64,000 nt of DNA, from contig JAFCIZ010000002.1 of NCBI GenBank assembly GCA_017871115.1, forward strand, positions 4,040,670 to 4,104,669. The letters run 5' to 3'. Each line of letters starts with the position of its first letter. Positions within the stretch are counted from its first letter, which is position 1. Shown here one piece after another: positions 39,701-51,239 of this stretch. Under the pieces are notes generated by a model that made no database searches, was not told the DNA's origin, and saw only the letters and a list, made by a program, of their open reading frames with translations. Source of the stretch: Cunninghamella blakesleeana (Eukaryota > Mucoromycota > Mucoromycetes > Mucorales > Cunninghamellaceae). The position numbers and the translations under genes are program-made.

Positions 39701-40509
39701 GAAATTCTGATCATTTATTAGTAATGGGTTGAACCTCCATGTGCCCGGGCCAATTGATGTATTTGCTTTATTTATAGTTATCTTTAGCATATTATGGTCT
39801 GTCCATATATAAGGTAGGTGTTGATTAACAGAGTCATGTAAGTGTGGGATTAAGTCCTTGGTGCAAAGAATGTAATCTAAAGTGTTCCTTTTGTCACCAC
39901 TAATGTACGTTGGGGCTGGATTGTAGTTGTTGTGATCCGTTGAATGATGTATGTAGAAAATATCTGTGAATTTATTTTTAAATTCTTTAAAAGGTTTTTT
40001 AAATCATGTCTTTGAATTGGTTTGTAGAAATTGATGTTGAAATCTCCTACTACTAACCAATCTTTAGTAGCATTTTTTAGGATAGGATGTTGATTTAAAT
40101 TTGTATAAAATTGAGGTTTCTTTTCTTTAGTTGCTGGAGCATAAATATTTGCTATGTTACATATTATGTTATTGTCTGTATTGTCTATAATTGTTGTGGT
40201 GATAATTCTTTGATCTATTGAGATAGATGTGTTGATAAGGCTTAATTTAGGATTAAGAGATATGATGGCACAATGTTTTGAAACCACATATTCTTTATTT
40301 TGAAAACTTTGCTGAAAAGTTGTAAGATGTTTTTCTGTCATGTTATTTGGTGTGTGTACTAATACTTCTTGTAAACATATAATATCTGATTTGTTGATGG
40401 TGTTAGATCGGATGAATTTTGAGATTTGTTTATGTATATTGTTATTGCCTATTTTTAAAAAGCCTCTGGCATTAAGAGAGGCTATGTTCATGCTATTGTT
40501 ATTATTCAT
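36716..40509 (-). CDS. LINE 1a ORF2: endonuclease-reverse transcriptase, broken twice
   Basis: It starts MNNNNSMNIASLNARGFLKI with an ATGA overlap with the ORF1 stop. The APE-type endonuclease shows CLQEV, VVGDFNI, NTLDYIL and WTDHNM. A one-base loss in the T6 at 39995-40000 shifts frame, and the large frame 39790-37031 follows with the RT: RPLSLINCDAKIFTKI, QTGFIKDRHISDNGW, LLDQEKAYDRV, QRGLRQGDPLSPLLFN and catalytic AYADD at about 38336-38350. A TAA at 37031-37033 then interrupts the zf-RVT domain. In the same frame CEICQTEEEDDIHMFLTC and a tail to 36716 continue. Only two lesions separate it from a full ORF2 of about 1,260 residues. Whether the element is active is open. Confidence 0.9.
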
Positions 40510-41894
40510 TTACGTTCATATTGATTGACCTTGGTGATAGAGGTCGAACGTAATTTATTTTGATTCTGTATATAATTAGTCATTATTTTATTTTTACTAT
40601 TTTTGTTATTTTTATTTTTAATATTACTGGTTGATAGGCCCATCATTTCTTTTTGATCATCTATTCTGAGTTCTTTTTCATCATCAACCTTCATCGAGGT
40701 GGCCTTGTCATATGGTGCATGTTTAGATGCTGTTAACGACTTTTCAGGTGAGTTTTGATATAGATCATCATATTTTTTAGATGAGTTTTTATCATTTATT
40801 TTTCCATTAATTGATTCTATATCCATTTTTTCAGATTTCAATTGATCAATAGTTGTATCTTCCTCCATAGGAATAATAGTTATTTTACTATTATCCATGT
40901 TATCTTCCATTTCCATGTTGACAATTATATTTTCATTATTACTAGTGTTATTATCATCATTCATTTTCTTTTTTTCTTTTATTTCTATAGCCTTCGTTTC
41001 TTTAAGTTCTTTAGTATCTACAATGTAGCTGTCAATTTCTTCATTGAAGGACTTTTCTTTATCTTGAGTGTAGAATTTTCTACAGTTTCTTGCTATATGT
41101 CCTTTTCCATTACAATTGTAGCATTTAAGGTCTGCTAATGCTGGACATTCTTTTTTGATATGCCCAGTTTTTCTGCAATGATTGCAAACCTTTGGAGCCC
41201 CTTTGAAGTAAGCAGGAAGGTATCTATCCCAAGCACTTAGGAATAGCATCCGTTGTAAGGGCTCATAGTTTCCTGTTTTAGAAGACCTGTTGAGAAGAAC
41301 GCTGACTTCACCTTCAAAGTATCCACTATCTTTTAAAATAAGTATTTGGGCTACTTGTCCATAACAATTAAGAGATTGAATCAACATATCTTTAAATTTA
41401 TCTTCTTCTTCAGGTGGGACGCCTAAAATATACACTCTAGTCATTTCAGGCATTTCATTAGTATTTTCCATACAAGGAGTACCACGATGTACTATTCCAT
41501 CAATGGTAATACCTTTGCTGATAGCTTCTTTTCTATCAGTTTCATTAGCAAACTTAGCTTCAATGAGCAAGTTTTGTTTTGTATTATTTTCTTTAGGTTT
41601 ATTAATACAATGGAAACCTAGTACTCTACCACATGTATCTTCAATTAACTTATATGCATCTCTATAATGAGTGCAAAAAGGCATTTCAAATAACACAGCA
41701 TTACTATGTAATGCTTGTTGTAAAATTACTTCAACTCTATGTATACGAAGCTGGTCTTGTAATTCTGGGTGTTCATATACCTTAATTTTTTCCATAGCTC
41801 TGCGTTGCATTGCTATTTCACGTCCATTATTTGTTTTTGGAACCTTTAATTCCAGGCCCCTTGAGACAATTTCGGTCCATGTCAAAATTGTCAT
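40506..41894 (-). CDS. LINE 1a ORF1: RNA-binding protein with two CCHC zinc knuckles
   Basis: Intact 462-residue ORF1. The N-terminal half holds an RRM-like region with LQDQLRIHRVEVILQQAL, KEAISKGITIDGIVHRG and MTRVYILGVPPEEEDKFKDM. Two CCHC knuckles follow: CNHCRKTGHIKKEC near 236-249 and CYNCNGKGHIARNC near 258-271. The C-terminal part is a Lys/Asn/Asp-rich disordered tail. ORF1 proteins coat LINE RNA and help reverse transcription. Just upstream of the ATG on the sense strand lie about ten A followed by twelve C (41898-41919). Confidence 0.92.
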   Translation of the reverse strand: MTILTWTEIVSRGLELKVPKTNNGREIAMQRRAMEKIKVYEHPELQDQLRIHRVEVILQQALHSNAVLFEMPFCTHYRDAYKLIEDTCGRVLGFHCINKPKENNTKQNLLIEAKFANETDRKEAISKGITIDGIVHRGTPCMENTNEMPEMTRVYILGVPPEEEDKFKDMLIQSLNCYGQVAQILILKDSGYFEGEVSVLLNRSSKTGNYEPLQRMLFLSAWDRYLPAYFKGAPKVCNHCRKTGHIKKECPALADLKCYNCNGKGHIARNCRKFYTQDKEKSFNEEIDSYIVDTKELKETKAIEIKEKKKMNDDNNTSNNENIIVNMEMEDNMDNSKITIIPMEEDTTIDQLKSEKMDIESINGKINDKNSSKKYDDLYQNSPEKSLTASKHAPYDKATSMKVDDEKELRIDDQKEMMGLSTSNIKNKNNKNSKNKIMTNYIQNQNKLRSTSITKVNQYERK

Positions 41895-42242
41895 TCTGGG
41901 GGGGGGGGGTTTTTTTTTTGAGAAAATTCTAGTTAAGCACAGTTAACTTGTTATACTGAGTAAACTGGTTAATTAGAAATTTAAGTATATTTAGTACTTG
42001 TTTTTTGTTTGTTGCTTGTTGTTTTTGTTGTTAGTTGGGTTGTTAGTGTCTGTCTGTTCCGTGTAAACTTTTATCCGTGTACGATAGTGTTCGTTAAGCG
42101 AAAGAGATTTCGAACGGTTTTTTTTTTGTATTAAAAAGGCAAACTTTATTTAAATGCATTATATTACCATTAAATATACTAAACTAAATTATTCAAACTT
42201 TAGGAAACTCTTCTATTTTTTTTTTTTTTTTAATGAATTAAA

Positions 42243-45200
42243 TTATTTGATATCTAAACTATTGCTATTATGAGTATTAAAAAGTAACCAGGTTGTTAAT
42301 GCCCAATCTGTTCTCCACATTCTTTTTTCAAATATAGAATTCCAATGGTGTTGCCAAATTGTATTAATAATGTTACCTATTAGAATTAATGAATCTTTCT
42401 TGGGTTTTGTATTCCTGTTGAAAGATATTATTGGCCATATATTTTTAAATCTTTCTTGAGGAATATTATTTCGAAACATTATAGCTTTCCAGAATTCTTT
42501 TTTTGGTTTACATGACATTATAAAGTGTTCCTCACTTTCGTGTTCTTGGCAAAACGCGCATATGGACGTTTGATACTTCATGGGGGATATGTGATGTAAT
42601 CTTGACCTTGTTGGTAATTTATTGATTAATATCCTCCACCAAACTTCTATGGCTTTATGGGGAATTTGTAATTGCCAGAAAAGCATCCAATCTTTTTTTC
42701 CTAAGTTGCAGGCTGGTATTTGAGACAAAGGGGGGTTTAAAGGCAAATATTGGAGGATCTTTATTTCTCCAAAAGCGACGTAATACATTAGGAGAGGCAT
42801 GACATACTAGTATAGGCTTCTTTTTGTCTGAACTTAAGTACCAGTGATTAATTATATCTGTTTCCTTCCCATTATTGGGATTTATCCGAGGGTTAAAAAT
42901 GTAGGAGCTTAGTTGTGGGAGAGGTTTTAGATAATCAAACATTAGTAGGGATATTATTTCTTTGTATACTTTATATTTTTTGAAACTTGGATCATTAAAA
43001 TTTTTAACCAACCAGTTAGAAGGAATCTTTTTCTTTATATCGGGGCCATTTTTGAGTAGCCTTGACTTGATATTGGGAGTTAAAGCTAATTTTAAAGGAA
43101 TGTGATTTATAGCAGAGGTGGGCCAATGTGAAGTTATATCTATTGGTGGTAGTGTTGATATAATATTGATGATGTGGCTCATATGGGGTAGCTTTTTGAA
43201 TTTTTTACTTATTGTTAGAGGGTCTAGTAAAATTGGTATGACTGATGATTGTTTAGTATAATATGCAATATAGCATCTAAACGTATCGAAGAGAAAATTA
43301 TTCTTGTTATTGATTAACATCTTTTGAATATATACCATGTGAAGGGCTTTATGTTGTTGATTGATATTAATAAGATTAATACCACCTTGATTTTTAGGTG
43401 CACAAAGTAATCGGTAGGACGGTTTGGGGAAAAAGGAACAACATATTCGTATATTTTCTTTTTTATTTTAGCAAGCCATTTATCTGGTACAATTGTCACT
43501 CTTAATATATGCCATAGACGGGATAGTAGGAGAGAGTTGACTATTAATGATCTACCTCTGATTGATAATGATCTTTGCTTTAGAATATTTATCTGATTAT
43601 TCAGTTTATTTTCTGTATTTAATAGGAAAGAAGATAATTGCATCTCGTTTGTATAAAGAGGGTATCCTAGGTAGGTGATTGCTGATGGGCTGTTGCTATC
43701 ATGCCATGAGATATTTTCAGAATTAGCTACATACTTCCAAACTTTATGAGGCGTTCCAGTAAGGGAGAACATAACTGTTTTCTGGAAATTAACTTTAGCA
43801 TTGCTGGCATCACCGTATAGTTGTAATAGACCTTTAAGGTAAAACCATTCTTCTAAATTTCTTATGAAAATTAATAAATCGTCTGCATATGCTAAGATTT
43901 TCAGACTATTATTATTATATCCATCTTCTTTATTATCTTCATCTTGTGGACAGTTATAGCTTGGTGCACTCTTTGTGATTGGTATTCCTTTTATATTTTT
44001 TTCATCAAGTAAAAGGCGTAGCAGAGGTTCAAAGGCTATATTAAAGAGTAGGGGAGAAATAGGATCTCCTTGTCTTAGACCACGTTGTTGCATTATTGGG
44101 GACGCAATCCATCCATTAATTGACAGGTGAATTTTTGTTTGGAAGAAAAGGTCTTGGATTGTATTATTAAATTGAGCAGGGAAGTTGAAACGCTCCATTA
44201 CTTTTTTGAGATAAAGAGGATGTATCCTATCATATGCTTTTTCTTGATCTAATAATATTCCTATCGACTCATTTTTTGGGTCATTATTGGATAAATGTGT
44301 CATCATTGATTGAGTGATCCAACCATTATCCGAAATGAGACGATTTGGCATGAATCCCGTCTGGTAAGGATTGATTAATTTATGTAAACATTGATTTAAT
44401 CTGTTAGCCAACATTTTGGTGAAAATTTTAGCATCACAGTTTATTAGAGATAATGGGCGCCAGTTTTGTAGTAACGTTTTATCTCCTTTTTTATAAAAAA
44501 GTATCATTCTTGTTTCTTTCCATGAATCTGGTTTATTCCCTTTGATAGCATCATCTAATATTCCTTTAAATAGGTCTAATAGTCTTGGATATATCCTTAT
44601 AATCAATTTGTAGAATTCAAAACCTAGACCATCCAGCCCAGGACTTCTCCTATCAGGACTATATTGAATTGTATTTAAAATATCCACTTTTTGAAAGGGA
44701 GAGATTAGAAAGTCTTGGTCTTTATTAGAGATTCTAGCTTGACTTGGTATGTTATCAATAAGAACCTTTATAGATCTTAGATCAATACTATCTGTACTAT
44801 ATAGTTTTTTGTAAAAGTTCCTTGCTTCTTTAATAATACTGTTTTTGTCTGAGTACATTTCTTTTGTTTCATGATTTTGGATAGGAGTGATGGTCATTTT
44901 CTTAGTTCTAGTTTTTAAGGAGTTAAAGAAATATTTATTATTTCTTTCACCTTTTTCAGTCCATAATGCATTAGATCTAATAATTAGTTGTTGGGTCTTT
45001 AATTCATATAATTTGTCCAATTTCTGTTCGATACTAGCTATATCTTTTAGGTCAGAAGTAGACGATCTTTTATCCTGAAGTATTTGTATCTCAGTTTTGT
45101 ATCTTTTGGATTTATTAGCATTATAATAAATAGTACATTCTTTTACTTTTAGTTTGATTCTATCCCATAGTGCTTGTTTGTTTATATTTTTATCATCAAC

Positions 45201-46066
45201 ATCTATTAGTAGATTATGCATCACTTTTTCCAATATTAGATGGTATTCTTTATCATGAAGTAGTTGTGGATTGAATCTCCAGGAACCAGGTCCTAACTCC
45301 ATATTATTTTTTAAATTTAAAGATGTAGAAATCATGTGGTGGTCTGTCCATACTTGAGGGATATAATCTACCCTAGTATTTGTTAGATCAGGTATAAGAG
45401 CAGGTGATGCAAAAATATAGTCAATGGTAGAAAAGTAATTGCCTCTTTTGAAGGTAGGTAAGGGAGAATAGGTATTTCCTACATTGGTATTATTTAGGGA
45501 CGATATATCAATAAAATTAGTGAAGAGGTAATTAATCCATGTTTGATTGTTTCTGAAGGATTGATGTTGATGATTGTATAAATGAAGATTAAAATCACCT
45601 AAAATTATATGTCTTTCTGGTTCAGATGAGTTCGAAATTTGAGGGTTGTTTAAAATATTCTTATAAAATTCTTCCTTTTCATAATTATCAGCTGGGGCAT
45701 AGATGTTTGTTATTTGGCATATAGATTGATTATTATTATTATTTATGATTATAGCTGTCATTATCCTTTCTTCTGTGCTGATACTTTCATTTATAAAATT
45801 TAAATTTGGATTAATAACTATTATTGCAATGTGTTTTGAAAAATATTTTTTGAATTTGGGAATAGGGAAAGGAGTGTTTGTATGTCTTGTTGGCTTAAAT
45901 GAGCTTGTTTTCTGTAATGTGATAGTTCTTGTAAGCAAAGAATATCTATTTTAGGGTATATATCTGTCCGTAAGAAACGAGCGAATTCTTTTTGTGTTTT
46001 TATTGATTTTAGTTTGAATACACTGCGTGCATTCAAAGTGGCGATATTAATGTTTGATAATGGCAT
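42243..46066 (-). pseudogene. LINE 1b ORF2, three single-base frameshifts
   Basis: The endonuclease starts MPLSNINIATLNARSVFKLK with CLQEL, HIILGDFNLHLY, STIDYIFASP and WTDHHM. The RT follows: RPLSLINCDAKIFTKM, QTGFMPNRLISDNGW, LLDQEKAYDRIHP, QRGLRQGDPISPLLFN and AYADD at about 43879-43893. The end has zf-RVT: FWQLQIPHKAIEVWWRILIN, then CAFCQEHESEEHFIMSC. Frame changes are needed near 45840, at A5 43430-43434, and near G6 42730-42735. No stop codons within frames break it, so damage is limited to short homopolymer indels. Length and order match copy 1a. Confidence 0.88.
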
Positions 46067-46078
46067 GTAATATTATTA

Positions 46079-46110
<32 letters not shown>

Positions 46111-47157
46111 TTAGAATTGATTTTTATTAGTGCTATCAACTCTTGTTTTAGATAAAGTATTAATTCTAGAATTGATTTTGTTGACTTCTTGTGAAACAGG
46201 CTGTTTCTTTGTATTTCCACCATTTAATAATCTTTTCTTAATTACTATTTTATTTCCATCTTTCATTTCTGTATCTTTTATATAGTGTTGATTGGTATGA
46301 TTATTATCATCACAATCCATAGTGGTCCTTTTGCTTACAGGAGCATATTTGGAAGCAAGAGAACCATTTAACACTACAATGTCATCCTCTGGTTTAGTAA
46401 TATCAATGATATCACATTCCATTATTGAATTATTGGTGATTTCTGAGGTTGAGGTGACCAAGTTGATTGCTTCTGTATTTTGATCTTTTGTTATTTCTTC
46501 TGAATCATTACTAAGTGACACTGTCATGGATTCTTTTTTGTTATTTCCCTCTGTACTTCCTGACTTTATAGTAATTGGATATGAAGCTACGGTCTTATTT
46601 TTATCTTCATTCGTCATTTTAGACTCTTTAATATAATTATTTAATTCTTTGGTAAAAGAAATTTCATTATTATTATTAATGTTATCATTATTATTAGTAT
46701 TATTAATACTACTATAATAGTCTCTGCAATTTCTTGCTACGTGACCTCTTCCATTGCAGTTATAGCACTTGATACTAGCTAATACCGGACAGTCTTTCTT
46801 CATATGACCTATTAATCGGCAGTGAAAGCATGCTTGAGGTGCACCTTTGAATTGGGCAGGGACGTATCTATCCCAATTACTATGGTAAAGCATTCTTTGA
46901 AGAGGTTCATAGCTTGACTCTTCTGATGATCTATTCAAAAGAACACTAACTTCTCCTTCGAAGTAACCATTATCTTTTAGAATTAAAATTTGAACCACTT
47001 GACCATAACATTTCAATGATTCTATTAACCAAGATTTGAGGGTGTCTTCATCTTCTGGGGGTACCCCTGAGAGATAAACTCTAGTCATTGCAGGAATAGC
47101 ATTCATATTATCGTAGCATGGAGTACCATGATAATCAATGTCATCTATGGTTATACC
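46111..47157 (-). pseudogene. LINE 1b ORF1, C-terminal part
   Basis: It begins inside the LTR border and reads GITIDDIDYHGTPCYDN, MTRVYLSGVPPEDEDTLKSW, QILILKDNGYFEGEVSVLLN, then zinc knuckles CFHCRLIGHMKKDC and CYNCNGRGHVARNC, then a disordered Asn/Thr-rich tail. It is close to copy 1a. The apparent Met at 47172 lies in the LTR and is not the true start. The gap to ORF2 is 44 bases with a (TA)n run, unlike the overlapping arrangement of copy 1a. Confidence 0.88.
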
Positions 47158-47562
47158 TGTTGAATTTATCAATTAAATTATACCAAAAATTAAACAAAGA
47201 AATATTGTGAAACTTTTGTTAACCTTTATTCAAATGTAAAAGACAAGGGTTGTATTTATACCTTTTAGTGGATTGGTGACACTGGGCTTAGTTTATATGT
47301 TATATAATATGAAAATAGAATTATAAAGTTATCTAGTAAAGGTAACGTGAATTAGAATGGAGTTTAAAGTATGTCTATGGTAATGGATCTGCGGGATTAG
47401 AAGATTTAAAGTTATAGCATAGCATAAGCTAATAGGAATAGATCATTTTGTATCAGGTACACAGTAGTGATTTTATAGTAAATATTAAATATCTCATATG
47501 TATTATAAGTGTATTATAATTATGAAGTCATTTAATATTGTTATTATATGGTAAATACAACA
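47158..47562 (+). repeat. Solo LTR (family 1, copy A) at a chimeric LINE junction
   Basis: A 405-bp element from TGTTGAATTTATCAATT to GGTAAATACAACA. It is almost identical over its length to the copy at 55246-55651. It contains a TATTTATACC TATA-like box about 100 bases in. The five bases on each side (ATACC, GGTGG) differ, so there is no target duplication, and the LINE sequences on the two sides are different subfamilies that overlap in content. Confidence 0.85.
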
Positions 47563-48050
47563 GGTGGAGTTGCTGAATTATTTATTTTGCTTGGGCTTGC
47601 TTTATAAAGTAGTTCATCTATGATGAAACCTTTTTCAATTGCTTCCTCAGCGTGTTTATTATCCTTGAAATTTATACCTAACAGTATGGTACCTCTCGTG
47701 TTACCATGACGACTATACGGAGTAACACCTTCTATTTCACCTATTTGGGACTCAATTAGCTTGTAGATTTCCTTATTTGAGAGCCCATGTTTCTTAGGAA
47801 GTTCGAAGAGCACAGAGTCTTCCTCCAAAGCGCGTTGTGCAATTTGTTCTGCCTTATGAATTCTTAAGTGATCTTTAAGAAGATCATCTTCATACATGAC
47901 TTCATGAGCAATATTTATTTGCTCTCCATAGATATTTTTATTTTGCATGGCATTAGGTATTCTTTTTTCCATACCTTTCGCCACTTTTTCTGCCCATGTT
48001 TCCCCGATTCCATTTCGAGGAAGATGGTTAGAATCTTCAGTATTAGACAT
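47563..48050 (-). pseudogene. LINE ORF1, N-terminal part, fused to LTR
   Basis: It reads MSNTEDSNHLPRNGIGETWA, YEDDLLKDHLRIHKAEQIAQ, LEEDSVLFELPKKHGLSNKE, IYKLIESQIGEIEG, RHGNTRGTILLGINFKD and ends NNSATPP at the LTR. The first part of an RRM-like ORF1. Its sequence is the same subfamily as remnants B and 1d, not the one that continues at 47157. Confidence 0.85.
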
Positions 48051-48203
48051 AGCTGAAAATTCTATAAATTGTTAACAGTAGTTGCCGCAAGTGTAGGTTG
48101 GGTTACTTTCTGTTGTTTTAGTGGTATTTTATTTTTTATTTGTTGTGAATGGCTTTGTATTCTGCGCTTAAAAGTTTATCCGGAATAAATGTGAACCTTA
48201 AGC

Positions 48204-51162
48204 TTTTTTTTTTTTTGTATTTAAAGCAACATTGCATTACTGTGTAATGCTTGTTGTATTTCTTTATTAGGCAAATTATAAGCTCCGGTTAAAAATTAAA
48301 ATAAAATAAAATAAACAAAAAAACAAAAAAAAACTAGCTATATTTTTCTTTTCTTTTCTTTTTCTTTTCCAAGTTCTTTTGACAATGCATAATTCTTTTT
48401 CTTTTTCAAAATTAAAGATCTTCAGACAGCTATTTAAAAAAGTACAAAAGATAATTAAAACATAGATTGTACATTACTGCCAATCTAAGTTAATATCATT
48501 ATAGTTGTGGAAGACCTTCCATCTTGCTAAAGCAAAATCTGTCCTCCAAGTTGTTTCTTCAAAGACATGATGCCAGTGTTGTTGCCAAAGTATCAGTAAA
48601 ACATGTCCTATTAGTACCAAAGTATTGCTGTTGACCTTATTAATACGATTAAACGTTATTGATGACCAAATATTATTAAACTTCTCCTGTGGTATATTTT
48701 TGGAATAAGGGAAAGCTTTCCAAAATTCCTTTTTCTTTTTACAGTGAAGAATAAAATGTTGATCATCTTCAAAATCAGGACAGAAGGAACAAAGAGGAGT
48801 CTGAAACTTGGTTGGTATCATTTGATGTAGTCTACAATTTGTTGGTAACTTGTGGATCAATATTCTCCACCATATTTCTATGGCTTTATGAGGAATATCT
48901 AGTTGCCAAAAATTGGACCAGTCAGCTTTCGACATTAACGCACCTGGAGTTTGCACCAGAGGTGGATGTTTGACAGGATAAATGGGAGAACCTTGGAAGA
49001 ACCAATATCTACGCAAGGAACTCGGAGAAGCTTTATGCACCATTATTGTATTGGACGAGGAGGACAAAGAAAACTTCCATTCTTCTAGAACAGTAGAAAC
49101 AGGAATATTACGACCTACTCTACTGCTTTGAAAGAACTTGTTTTTAAGAAGAGGATGAATTTTTAGTTGATCCAAAAGTAAAGAGGATATTATAGCATCA
49201 TACTTTTTCCGACTATGACTATTACTAGGAGGTACTTCCATAAGATCTTTAGCAAACCAATTAGCTGGTATCAACCTTTTAATATCTAAAATAGGTCTAG
49301 ATATTCTAGGTGATTCATTTATTACTAAAGCTTTTCTAAGAGGCAGATGTTTAATTGTTTCCCTCGACCAGTTTGAAGAAGGTTCTAGTGTAGGTACGGA
49401 TGCTAACATTTTTATCATATGCTTCATCTGTGGCAACTTTCTGAATTTTTTGTTATAATAATGTGGATCAGCAAGAATCGGAATGACAGAACACTGATTA
49501 GTGTAATAGGTGATTAATTGTTGAAACACATTAAATAAAAAGTTGGTGGCATCTGAGGTGATCATCTTATTGATATATACCATATGAAGAGCTTTGAACT
49601 GATGATTTATATCAATTAGATTAATTCCACCTTGATTCTTTGGAGCGCAGAGAAAGTGGTATGACGGTTTTGGAAAGAAAGGCACAACATATTCATATAC
49701 TTTTCTTCGAATTGATGCCAACCATTTTTCAGGGACTATTGTAACACGTAGGATATGCCATAGTCGAGAAAGGATCAACGAGTTCGTCACTATAGATCTA
49801 CCTCTAATTGATAATGATCTTTGCTTCAGCACATTAATATGATTGGTAAGTTTATTTTCAACCGACCATAAAAAGGTGTTAAGCTGCTCTTTGCTAGAGT
49901 AAACTGGATAACCTAGATAAGTGATGGCTGTTGGATTTTCCTTGTCATGCCATGAAATTTGATCTGCCTTAGCTATCTCTTTCCAGGCATCATGTCTTTC
50001 ACCTGTTACTGAAAACATGATAGTCTTTTGAAAGTTAACTTTGGCATTACTGGCTTCACCATACAACTTTAGGATACCTTTAAGATAGTACCACTCTTTC
50101 AAATCCCTAACGAATACTAAAAGATCATCAGCATAGGCTAGTAATTTGATGGTAACTGGATACTGTTTATTTTCAACTGTTTCCACCTTTTGATCAAGTA
50201 TAGGTACACCATAAATATTACTTTCACTTAATATGGTACGTAATAAAGGTTCAAAGGCAATATTGAAAAGTAAAGGTGAAATTGGATCACCTTGACGTAA
50301 TCCACGTTTCTGATCTATAGGAGCAGCCAACCAACCATTTACAGACAAACATATCTTTGTATTAAAGAAAAGGTCAAGTAAACAGTTTATCAGAGAGGAT
50401 GGGAAATGGAAACACTCTAATACTTTTTGAAGGTATAATGGATGAATCCTGTCATATGCTTTCTCTTGATCTAAGAGTAAACCTATGGAAGTATCATCAG
50501 GATTTGTATTTACAGTGTGTTGCATCAGAGTTTGTGTAATCCAGCCATTATCAGATATCAAACGGTGTGGCATGAAACAGTTTGATATGGGTTGATAATT
50601 TTTGGAAGACAACAGTTTAACCTATTTGCTATAATCTTTGTAAATATTTTAGCATCACAATTAATCAGAGACAGCGGGCTCCAATTTTGTAAGAGGTACG
50701 ATCACCTTCTTATATAATAGCACCATCTTGGTTTCTCTCCAAGAAGTAGGTTGTAATCCATTTAAAGCATCATTCATAATCAAACTAAGAAGTTCCAAAG
50801 CTTGGATGCATACCTAGGATGAGTTTATAAAACTCGAAACCTAGACCATCCAAACCTGGACTCTTGTGAATAGGACTGTGTTTGATTATGTTTAATACAT
50901 CCTCTTGTAAGATAGCAGCAGTTAGAAGATTTTGATCTTGAAAGATAGCTTATTATTATCAGGTATATTATTGGTTAGACATTAATAGCAGCAACATCAA
51001 CATCCTGAGTGCTATACAAATCTTTGTAATAGCTTCTGGTTTCCTTAATAATATCCTTTATATCCGTATGGATCAGATGACTTACTGAGATTTTGAATAG
51101 CTGTTAGGGTCATCCGTTTAGATCTAGTTTTTAAGGTATTGAAAAAATATTTATTATTTTTT
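48204..51162 (-). mobile_element. 5'-truncated LINE, copy 1c
   Basis: About 2.96 kb. LINE similarity starts abruptly at about 51162 inside the ORF2 segment before the RT and runs to T12 at 48204-48215 (poly(A) tail), with TTTAAATAC-like sequence before it. The main frame 50612-48474 encodes RT from HRLISDNGWITQTLMQH through LLDQEKAYDRIHP, QKRGLRQGDPISPLLFN, AYADD (about 50118-50132) to zf-RVT (IWWRILIHKLPTNCRLH, CSFCPDFEDDQHFILHC). Upstream, 50613-51162 is broken by several indels. No matching target duplication was found at its ends. Confidence 0.88.
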
Positions 51163-51239
51163 TCTCATTACTTGGATAGTGAAAGGCAACAACATACAGT
51201 TATTCATTCAAAATCACCACGATGGCAAATTGATATAGA

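Larger units (their letters stand above)
36560..42117 (-). mobile_element. Near-complete LINE, copy 1a
   Basis: About 5.56 kb. On the minus strand: 5' head from 42117, ORF1 41894-40506, ORF2 40509-36716, 3' UTR, then a short poly(A) (T10 at 36560-36569 on the plus strand) preceded by the 3' motif TTTAATAC. The right side abuts the tail of copy 1b and the left side abuts the head of copy 1d. ORF1 is intact; ORF2 has one frameshift and one premature stop. The ORF plan (zinc-knuckle ORF1; endonuclease, RT and zf-RVT in ORF2) is that of L1-like LINEs. Confidence 0.9.
42118..48203 (-). mobile_element. LINE copy 1b, composite, interrupted by solo LTR
   Basis: The minus-strand unit runs from a 5' head at 48203 (CGCTTAAAAGTTTATCCGGA region) to a poly(A) tail at 42118-42127 with TTTAATAC before it. 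It contains ORF1 first part 48050-47563, the LTR 47158-47562, ORF1 second part 47157-46111, and ORF2 46066-42243. The two ORF1 parts do not fit together: about 25 residues are present twice, in two subfamily versions. So the copy looks chimeric rather than simply interrupted. Confidence 0.82.

Noticed and set aside
48204..51162. Target-site duplication for LINE 1c
   Set aside because: The bases next to the 51162 breakpoint and those next to the T12 tail show no common string.
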